Position numbers and translations under genes: made by a program
The notes under the pieces: model-generated
The model's input: the letters and a program-made list of their open reading frames with translations, nothing else
Databases searched by the model: none
What the model was told of the DNA's origin: nothing
Source: an uncultured Clostridia bacterium
GTDB taxonomy: Bacteria > Bacillota_A > Clostridia > Christensenellales > CAG-138
Assembly: GCA_946623765.1 (NCBI GenBank)
Contig: CAMORL010000055.1
Span: 1-9,974 of the forward strand
Direction: 5' to 3'
Length of the DNA: 9,974 nucleotides
Shown: one piece after another, positions 5,047 to 9,974 of the stretch
How positions within the stretch are numbered: the first letter of the stretch is position 1
Layout: each line of letters begins with the position of its first letter

Positions 5047-6461
5047 CGTTCAAACCATTTCAGAAGGGTACGTTTTTGTTCGCCGGCTTTTCCGGAATAC
5101 GGATGCTCGCGAAGCGGCAGATTCAGATGCGTCTTGCCGAACAGTACCGTCTGCGGATGTGTAAACTCGCGAAAGCCCCATTCGCCGTGATAGGCTCCCA
5201 TGCCGGAATGACCGGTTCCGTTAAACGGAACGCCCTTCACCATCATGTGAATACAGACCTCGTTGACGCAGCCGCCGCCGAACTGCAGCGTGCGCATCAC
5301 GCGCTTTGCCCAGCGCTTGTCCGACGTAAAGACATACATCGAAAGCGGATGCTCACGTTCCGAAATGACGGAAAGAAGCGATTCGACTTCATTGTCCCGA
5401 TACGGCACGACCGGCAGCAGCGGACAGAACAGTTCGTGCTGCACGATCTCTTCGTCGATCCCGACCGGATACAGGACGGTCGGAGAAAACTTGACCGCTT
5501 CCCGGTTTCCGGTCCCTCCGAAGATCACACGGTCGCGATATTGTTCGGTCAGAAATTCACATTTTTCATAGACTTTTTCCGTGATGAGCCTCGGATAATC
5601 CGGATTGTTTTCCGCTTTTTCACCGATCTGCCGGATGAATTCCTTTTTCAATTCCGCTAAAAACGGTTCCGCGACCTCCTCCGCGACGGCGATCTGATTG
5701 ATGTTGATGCAGATCTGTCCGGCGTTGCACAGCTTGAAAAACGCGATCTTGCGCGCCGCGTCCCGAAGGTTTGCATCCTTCCTTACGATACACCAGTTTC
5801 CGGTTTCGCCGCCGAGTTCCAGCGCAACCGGCGTCAGGTTCTTCGCGGCTTCCTCCAGTACGTGCTTTGCGACTGCGGGCGAGCCGGTATAGAAGATTTT
5901 GTCAAAGCGTTCTAAAAGACACATGTCCGCGACGTCGTGCCCGCCGTCGATCACGGTTACATAATCTTCCGGGAATGTATCGGCGATGAGCTTTTTCAGC
6001 GCTTTCGTGCTTGCCGCGGACTTCGAGCTTGTTTTCAGCACCGCCGTGTTGCCGCCCGAAATGCTTGCCGCAAGCACACCGAGCGTCAAAAGAATCGGAA
6101 AATTGAACGGAGAAATGATGAGCGACACGCCGTAGGGCATCTTGTAAACCGTCGTCGACGTGCTCGGAAAGCACATCAGCCCGGAAAAATGACGCTCGGG
6201 TCGCGCCCACTTCCGAATGCCTTTGAGAATCTCGTTGATTTCGACAATCACCGGTCCGAGATCGCACAGATACGCTTCGGTCCGGCTCTTGTTGAGATCC
6301 TCATAAAGCGCGGATTCAAGCAGGTCTCTGTGATCGATCACCGCCTGCTTCAGTTTTTTCAGCTGTTCGATGCGAAAATCCACGTCGAGCGTCGTGCCTG
6401 TGCGGAAGAATGCCCGCTGGCGTTCGACGATCTCGTGTACGGTTTTTTGCGTATGCGCCAT
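5043..6461 (-). CDS. Aldehyde dehydrogenase, class-3-like
   Basis: The product (472 residues) is an NAD(P)-dependent aldehyde dehydrogenase of the class 3 / fatty-aldehyde type, which lacks the N-terminal extension of class 1-2 enzymes. Such enzymes oxidise aliphatic or prenyl aldehydes to acids. Visible motifs are SPFNFP (118-123, oxyanion Asn120), YTGS (191-194) of the cofactor site, ELGGE (215-219, general base Glu215), NAGQIC (246-251, catalytic Cys251) and HELFCP (342-347, cofactor Glu343). ELGGETG replaces the usual ELGGKSP/KNP, and HELFCP replaces the usual EIFGP, so substrate or cofactor use may differ. The ATG at 6461 is chosen because it follows AAAGGAGG (6469-6476) and begins the family's N terminus; an open frame extends to 6596 but runs inside the upstream gene. 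The start shares one base with the dehydrogenase stop (TGATG), and the end overlaps idi. Confidence 0.92.
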   Translation of the reverse strand: MAHTQKTVHEIVERQRAFFRTGTTLDVDFRIEQLKKLKQAVIDHRDLLESALYEDLNKSRTEAYLCDLGPVIVEINEILKGIRKWARPERHFSGLMCFPSTSTTVYKMPYGVSLIISPFNFPILLTLGVLAASISGGNTAVLKTSSKSAASTKALKKLIADTFPEDYVTVIDGGHDVADMCLLERFDKIFYTGSPAVAKHVLEEAAKNLTPVALELGGETGNWCIVRKDANLRDAARKIAFFKLCNAGQICININQIAVAEEVAEPFLAELKKEFIRQIGEKAENNPDYPRLITEKVYEKCEFLTEQYRDRVIFGGTGNREAVKFSPTVLYPVGIDEEIVQHELFCPLLPVVPYRDNEVESLLSVISEREHPLSMYVFTSDKRWAKRVMRTLQFGGGCVNEVCIHMMVKGVPFNGTGHSGMGAYHGEWGFREFTHPQTVLFGKTHLNLPLREHPYSGKAGEQKRTLLKWFER

Positions 6462-7261
6462 CAGGAAGCCTCCTTTCCGTCTTTTTGCTTGCGTGCGAGA
6501 AAGCGCAGCAGCATCTGATGCTGGCTTCTGAGATACAGCCGGCGAACCGGCGGCAGCACGTTCATCAAAAACCGGCTCGGCAGATAGATCGGGCACGGAT
6601 AAACCTGTTTGCGTCCCTTCTCCACGCCTTTGATCGCCGCTTTCGCCACAGCCTCCGCCGTCTGCACCGGGAACGGCTGTTCGACCTTCGTTCCCGCGCC
6701 GCCGACTTCAAAGAAATTTGTTTTGGTCGATACCGGATAGACGCAGGTGATTATGAGATTCTTCGGCGATTCGATGCGGATCGCCTGCTGAAAGCCCTTC
6801 ATCGCGAACTTTGTGGACGCATACAGCGCATAGCCGGGCAGCGCCATTTCACCCATTGCGGAGATCGTAAAGACCAGTTTTCCGTCGCGCCCGTTCAGAT
6901 GGTTCAGATATTTCGAATAGCTGTACATGCACGAAAACGTGTTGAGAGAGAAGATCCGCTCGATCCTGTTCCAATCCTCGTAATCGTACCGCTCATAATA
7001 CGGCGCGCCGGCGTTGCAGATCAGAATGTCGATTTTGGAAAAAACCGCTTCGGCTTTTTCAAAGAGCGCGTCGACGCCCGCCTGCGTACTGAGATCGCAG
7101 GGAAACAGGATCACGTTTTCGCCGAAGCCGGCGAGCGTTCCGATGCTGCGGCTTGCCGCAACGATGCGGTTGCCGTTCTCCTTTGCGGCAAGAAGGTCCA
7201 GGATGGATTTTCCGATTCCGCTTGACGCGCCGGTAATCACGATATTCTTGTTTCGGATCAT
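6461..7261 (-). CDS. Short-chain dehydrogenase/reductase (SDR)
   Basis: A 266-residue classical SDR, an NAD(P)-dependent alcohol/carbonyl oxidoreductase. Visible are the Rossmann motif TGASSGIG (10-17), NAG (83-85), Asn107 of the tetrad, Ser134, Tyr147 and Lys151 (YASTK). Arg38 after the second strand (ASRS) points to NADPH preference; this is inference. The post-active-site segment has YPVSTKT where PG-x-x-T is common. The C-terminal 45 residues (starting near YPCPIYLPSR) are basic and hydrophobic and could contact a lipid substrate or the membrane. AAGGAGGA (7266-7273) stands just before the ATG and overlaps the stop of the upstream oxidoreductase gene. The substrate is unknown. Confidence 0.9.
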   Translation of the reverse strand: MIRNKNIVITGASSGIGKSILDLLAAKENGNRIVAASRSIGTLAGFGENVILFPCDLSTQAGVDALFEKAEAVFSKIDILICNAGAPYYERYDYEDWNRIERIFSLNTFSCMYSYSKYLNHLNGRDGKLVFTISAMGEMALPGYALYASTKFAMKGFQQAIRIESPKNLIITCVYPVSTKTNFFEVGGAGTKVEQPFPVQTAEAVAKAAIKGVEKGRKQVYPCPIYLPSRFLMNVLPPVRRLYLRSQHQMLLRFLARKQKDGKEAS

Positions 7262-7271
7262 AGCGTCCTCC

Positions 7272-9350
7272 TTATCGATAGGAAATGGTTTGTACCAGTT
7301 CGTACGCCTGTTTGACGACGGTTTTCAGGCTTCCTACCTTGTCGCAGTCCCCTACAAAATACACGGGACGGCTGCCCTTTTGCTCTTTCTTCGCCGCAAA
7401 ACGCGCGTCCGGCGTGTAGCCGACCGAGAGAATGACCGAATCCGCGGGCACGGACTTCTTTCCCTCCGGCGTGTTCAGCACAACGCCTTCGTCCGTGATC
7501 GCTTCAACCGTCGCATTGAGATATGCGGGAACCTGATGGAAGCGCAGAAGCTCCCGGAGCATCGACGAGTTCGCCATGCAGATGCCGCGCGCGCCGACAA
7601 GGTACGGCGTCATCTCGACGACCGACGGATGTTTTCCCTGCAGCGCAAGCTCATAGGCGATCTCGCAGCCGGTGAGTCCCCCGCCGACGATTACGACGCG
7701 ATCGCCGGTTTTCGCCTTGCCGTCGAGAAAATCCGTTGCGGTGATCGCCGTCTTTGCGCCCGGAATCGGAAGCGTCCTTGCATGCGCGCCGGTTGCGATC
7801 ACGATCACGTCCGCATCGAGCGCGTCGAGGTCGGTGATCTCTGTGTTCATATGCACCGCCGCGCCGCAGGTTTTTAGCTGCTTCCGGTACCAGACGAGAA
7901 GCTCCCGATCCTTTTCCTTGAACGACATCGCCGCCGCCGCGTTGAACACGCCGCCGAGCCGGTCGGTCTTTTCATAGAGATCGACCCTGTGTCCGCGAAG
8001 CCGCGCCTGGATCGCGGTCTCCATGCCGCCGATCCCGCCGCCGATGACCGCGATATGCTTCGGGTTCTTTGCGGGATCTTTCGAATACTTCGTTTCGTTG
8101 TTCGTCCATGGGTTCAGCACACACCGTCCCATCTCCACATGCATCGGATCGATATCCGTTCCCTTGCCGTTCAGCCCGAAGAACGTCAGGCAAGCACCGT
8201 GACACGCGATGCACGGACGCACGTCCTCCATGCGTCCCTCTTTGATCTTCGTCACATATTCCGGATCGCACAGAAGCTGCCGCCCGACGCCCATTGCGTC
8301 GATTTTGCCCGCGGCGATGGATTCTGCCGCGGCATCCGGCTGCATGCGTCCCGCGCACACGACCGGCTTTGTGGTGAACTGTCTGATATGCTCGACGTCT
8401 TTGAGATTCATGTTCAGCGGCGCGTACACCGGCGGATGCGCCCAGAACCACGCGTCATAGGTGCCGTTGTCGCAGTTAAACATGTCGTAGCCGGCTTCCT
8501 CGAGGATTTTGATCGCCCGTTCGGATTCCTCCATTGTGCGCCCTGCCTCCGTAAAGTCTTCGCCGGGAACCGCGCCTTCGTTGAACCCGCGGGTCATGGA
8601 GCGCACGGAATAGCGGATCGACACGGGGAAGTCCGCACCGCAGACCTTTTTGATTTCCTTTACGATGTCGCAGGCGAAGCGCAGACGGTTTTCGAGACTG
8701 CCGCCGTATTTGTCGGTGCGGTGGTTGGTGTACGGCATCGCAAACTGATCCAAAAGATACCCCTCGTGCACCGCGTGGATCTCCACGCCGTCGCAGCCGA
8801 TTTCTTTACAGCGCAGCGCCGTCTGTCCGAAGGCGTAAATAAACCGTTCGATCATCCTGTCCGTGAACAGGTCCATTTTGACGGAAGGATTCCAGACGTT
8901 CGGCTCGTTGTCGTCCGGCGCGGACCACCACCACTTGTTCGCAAGCAGCGGCGAGGCGATTTTATGCAATACGCCCTTTTGGATAAACGGCTTCAGAATC
9001 GGCGGCAGCAGCATGGATCGACCGGACCCCGCGCTGATCTGGAAAAAGATCTTTGCGCCGCTCTGATGGATCCCGTCGACAATCGGGCGGACCTTTTCGA
9101 ATACCTCTGGATGCCGATAGACCCACTTTTTGCCGATGATGGAAATCAGCGGAATGAGCCCCGGAATAAACAGCCCGATGTTCTGATCGCGGCGGTCCTC
9201 ATAGAATTTGTCGATGCCCTTGACGACGCCGGTCTTTGCCTCCCACTGGATCATATTGGTCCCCTCCATGGGCAGCATGACGATGCGGTTTTTGATCGTG
9301 ACGTTCCCGACCTTCCACGGCGTAAACAGCGGTTCAAATTTCGGATCCAT
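7272..9350 (-). CDS. NADH:flavin oxidoreductase / 2,4-dienoyl-CoA reductase family (BaiCD/FadH-like)
   Basis: The 692-residue product has the layout of Fe-S flavoenzymes such as FadH, BaiCD and trimethylamine dehydrogenase: an FMN-binding TIM barrel (about 1-370), a 4Fe-4S site, then FAD and NAD(P)H domains. Barrel landmarks include DGVEIHAVHEGYLLDQF (187-203) and YGGSLENR (215-222). Cys380, Cys383 and Cys387 (CIACHGAC) plus Cys410 (GRCVLNP) form the probable cluster. The 22 residues between Cys387 and Cys410 are about twice the usual spacing. The FAD fold is GGGIGG (437-442), the NAD(P)H fold GGGLTG (557-562), and VYFVGD (663-668) is the C-terminal flavin motif. Family members reduce C=C bonds conjugated to a carbonyl or CoA thioester, including steroid enones. 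GGAGG (9356-9360 on the plus strand as CCTCC) precedes the ATG at 9350. It is the first gene of the operon; the substrate is unknown and no convincing promoter was seen. Confidence 0.93.
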   Translation of the reverse strand: MDPKFEPLFTPWKVGNVTIKNRIVMLPMEGTNMIQWEAKTGVVKGIDKFYEDRRDQNIGLFIPGLIPLISIIGKKWVYRHPEVFEKVRPIVDGIHQSGAKIFFQISAGSGRSMLLPPILKPFIQKGVLHKIASPLLANKWWWSAPDDNEPNVWNPSVKMDLFTDRMIERFIYAFGQTALRCKEIGCDGVEIHAVHEGYLLDQFAMPYTNHRTDKYGGSLENRLRFACDIVKEIKKVCGADFPVSIRYSVRSMTRGFNEGAVPGEDFTEAGRTMEESERAIKILEEAGYDMFNCDNGTYDAWFWAHPPVYAPLNMNLKDVEHIRQFTTKPVVCAGRMQPDAAAESIAAGKIDAMGVGRQLLCDPEYVTKIKEGRMEDVRPCIACHGACLTFFGLNGKGTDIDPMHVEMGRCVLNPWTNNETKYSKDPAKNPKHIAVIGGGIGGMETAIQARLRGHRVDLYEKTDRLGGVFNAAAAMSFKEKDRELLVWYRKQLKTCGAAVHMNTEITDLDALDADVIVIATGAHARTLPIPGAKTAITATDFLDGKAKTGDRVVIVGGGLTGCEIAYELALQGKHPSVVEMTPYLVGARGICMANSSMLRELLRFHQVPAYLNATVEAITDEGVVLNTPEGKKSVPADSVILSVGYTPDARFAAKKEQKGSRPVYFVGDCDKVGSLKTVVKQAYELVQTISYR
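7272..9350 (-). other. First cistron of a tightly packed four-gene operon (extends to 4462)
   Basis: Oxidoreductase to SDR spacing is 10 nt, with the SDR ribosome-binding site overlapping the upstream stop. SDR to aldehyde dehydrogenase is a 1-nt overlap (TGATG), and aldehyde dehydrogenase to idi a 3-nt overlap (ATGA-type). No terminator lies between idi and the LRR gene, 64 nt on. Co-transcription of the four enzymes is therefore very likely; inclusion of the LRR gene is possible by read-through. Confidence 0.8.
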
Positions 9351-9427
9351 ACGTGCCTCCTGATACTATCGTTTGAAATTTACTCTTTTTCCTAAGGCGC
9401 AGTTTTTACCCTATCATGTCTTTTTGC

Positions 9428-9445
9428 CTTCTCCTTGAGGAGAAG
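9428..9445. repeat. Left terminal hairpin of the composite repeat
   Basis: An 8-bp perfect stem, CTTCTCCT with AGGAGAAG, around a TG loop. Its T-run lies on the 5' side on the plus strand (9421-9425), so it does not look like a terminator in either direction. Confidence 0.75.
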
Positions 9446-9606
9446 AGATAGCGACGCGCGATCAAACGCGCGACGGCTCCGCTGAAACGAAGCGCAAGCG
9501 GAGTGTGTTCGCCGTTAGGCGGATGAGGTGTAAAGAATTCTGTTTCATTTATCCGCAAAAGCTTACGCTTTTTGCGTGTCCACCTCATCCGATCCCTTCG
9601 GGACCA

Positions 9607-9627
9607 CCTTCCCCTCAAAGGGGAAGG
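9607..9627. repeat. Right terminal hairpin of the composite repeat
   Basis: A 9-bp perfect stem, CCTTCCCCT with AGGGGAAGG, around a CAA loop. In inverted orientation it is a variant of the left terminal hairpin, with C/G in place of T/A at two stem positions. No T-run follows. Confidence 0.75.
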
Positions 9628-9701
9628 CTATGCTTGTGTGCCTCATTTGTTTCACAACAATCTTGCGCGACATCAGGAGCATCGTACGATCATCTTCTTC
9701 G

Positions 9702-9974
9702 TCAAAGCTCCAGAATGTACTTATATCCGTTTTCCTTCGGATGCGCAAAGCCGACGTCTTCTTCCTTCCGGAAACGATAGCCGCAGTCGGCAAAGACCTT
9801 CTGCATCGCCTTGTTCGACGCGCGGGTCTCGGCGCAGAAGCGCTTCATGCCAAGCGCGGACATCTCCTGCGTGACATGATTCAAAAGCCGATGCGCATAG
9901 CCCCGCCCGCGGAAATCGGGATGCACGGCAAGGTTCATGATCTTCACGTAATCGTCCTCGCCCTGCCAGTTGTA
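9702..9974 (-). CDS. GNAT-family N-acetyltransferase, RimI-like (5' end outside the window)
   Basis: The frame is open from the window edge to a TGA at 9702-9704; the 90 visible residues are the C-terminal part of a GNAT fold. Acetyl-CoA-binding motif A is clear: IMNLAVHPDFRGRGYAHRLL, with R-x-x-G-x-A in RGRGYA. It is followed by AETRASNKAMQKVFADCGY, the N-x-x-A...GY/F segment typical of RimI and related enzymes that acetylate N-terminal amines. The residues before this (starting YNWQGEDDYV) continue without a break, so internal GTG or ATG codons near 9947 and 9938 are not the start. Substrate cannot be decided; RimI (ribosomal S18) is one option among many GNAT enzymes. The gene is leftward, like the operon downstream, but separated from it by the composite repeat. 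Confidence 0.85.
   Translation of the reverse strand, partial: YNWQGEDDYVKIMNLAVHPDFRGRGYAHRLLNHVTQEMSALGMKRFCAETRASNKAMQKVFADCGYRFRKEEDVGFAHPKENGYKYILEL

Larger units (their letters stand above)
9426..9628. repeat. Composite palindromic repeat (MITE/REP-like)
   Basis: Two related units face each other. The left one runs from GCCTTC (9426) with hairpin CTTCTCCT/AGGAGAAG (9428-9435, 9438-9445) to CGGATGAGGTG (9520-9530). The right one is inverted, from CACCTCATCCG (9581-9591) to hairpin CCTTCCCCT/AGGGGAAGG (9607-9615, 9619-9627) ending in GAAGGC (9628). Between them, 50 bp hold a third hairpin (9554-9562 with 9567-9576, one bulged T). The left unit also carries three extra stem-loops: CGCGCG (9455-9460/9467-9472), CTCCGCT/AGCGGAG (9477-9483/9497-9503) and CGCC/GGCG (9510-9513/9518-9521). 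The right one has a CTTCGG tetraloop (9596-9601). No coding capacity is evident. Similar hairpins next to CACCTCATCCG are, from memory, frequent dispersed repeats in clostridial genomes. Confidence 0.8.
9351..9701. other. Non-coding interval
   Basis: This 351-bp gap between the acetyltransferase gene and the oxidoreductase gene contains the composite repeat (9426-9628), a perfect 10-bp palindrome ATCGTACGAT (9681-9690) near the acetyltransferase stop, and the short oxidoreductase leader (9351-9425). Short open frames here have no ribosome-binding site and run across hairpins, so I see no gene. No intrinsic terminator with a T-run was found for the acetyltransferase. Confidence 0.7.

Noticed and set aside
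6462..6596. N-terminal extension of the aldehyde dehydrogenase to 6596
   Set aside because: These 45 codons overlap the SDR gene in another frame, do not resemble the family, and the strong ribosome-binding site at 6469-6476 fits the ATG at 6461.
7989..9395. A 468-codon open frame on the plus strand across the oxidoreductase gene
   Set aside because: It lies antisense to a clear family member, has no ribosome-binding site or recognisable motif, and is rich in Arg and His as expected for an antisense shadow of G/C-rich coding sequence.
9363..9425. A promoter for the oxidoreductase operon
   Set aside because: Hexamers such as TAGTAT and TAAATT on the minus strand match the -10 at only four positions and lack a -35 at proper spacing; one would place the start inside the ribosome-binding site.
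9428..9627. Terminal hairpins of the composite repeat as intrinsic terminators
   Set aside because: Neither stem is followed by a T-run in either direction of reading.
9505..9874. Small open frames on both strands across the repeat and the acetyltransferase
   Set aside because: They cross strong hairpins, have no ribosome-binding sites, or are antisense to the GNAT gene.

Overview
The window carries the start of a bacterial chromosome (the dnaA-oriC-dnaN neighbourhood) followed by a run of leftward accessory genes. Gene content and style suggest a member of the Bacillota, most likely Clostridia: oriC-like sequence lies between dnaA and dnaN, Shine-Dalgarno sites are strong AGGAGG types, the old-yellow-enzyme homologue belongs to the clostridial Fe-S flavoenzyme class, and there is a Pro/Thr-linked leucine-rich-repeat surface protein. 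Base composition looks close to half G+C. The species cannot be named from the sequence.

Region 1-2950 (rightward). A bidirectional hairpin terminator (83-122) closes off whatever lies to the left. dnaA (227-1549) follows, with its own extended -10 promoter and a leader hairpin. The 256-bp gap after dnaA holds four single-mismatch DnaA boxes, an A/T-rich stretch and a good -10 for dnaN (1806-2900), and is the probable replication origin. A perfect 15-bp stem terminator (2914-2948) ends dnaN and also serves the convergent gene. The usual next genes of this cluster (the yaaA-type S4 gene, recF, gyrB) are not here.

Region 2958-9350 (leftward, in transcription order). A tight four-gene operon encodes a BaiCD/FadH-type NADH:flavin oxidoreductase (7272-9350), a short-chain dehydrogenase (6461-7261), a class-3-like aldehyde dehydrogenase (5043-6461) and a type 1 isopentenyl-diphosphate isomerase (4462-5046). 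The last three genes join by overlaps of 1 and 3 nt, and the gap between the first two is 10 nt. Together they look able to reduce an enone or enoyl group, interconvert an alcohol and a carbonyl, and oxidise an aldehyde; the isomerase hints at an isoprenoid link, which is inference. Downstream, after 64 nt with no terminator, comes a membrane-anchored LRR protein (2958-4397) with its own extended -10 promoter, whose -35 is embedded in overlapping palindromes.

Region 9351-9974. About 200 bp is a composite palindromic repeat (9426-9628): two inverted copies of a hairpin-plus-tail unit around a central hairpin. The window ends inside a leftward GNAT acetyltransferase gene (9702 to the edge), of which only the C-terminal part is present.

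No tRNA, rRNA, CRISPR array, insertion sequence or transposase gene was seen. The points most worth checking are the divergent DnaA DNA-binding signature paired with imperfect boxes, the enlarged Fe-S loop of the oxidoreductase, the unusual operon, the palindromes at the LRR promoter and the composite repeat.
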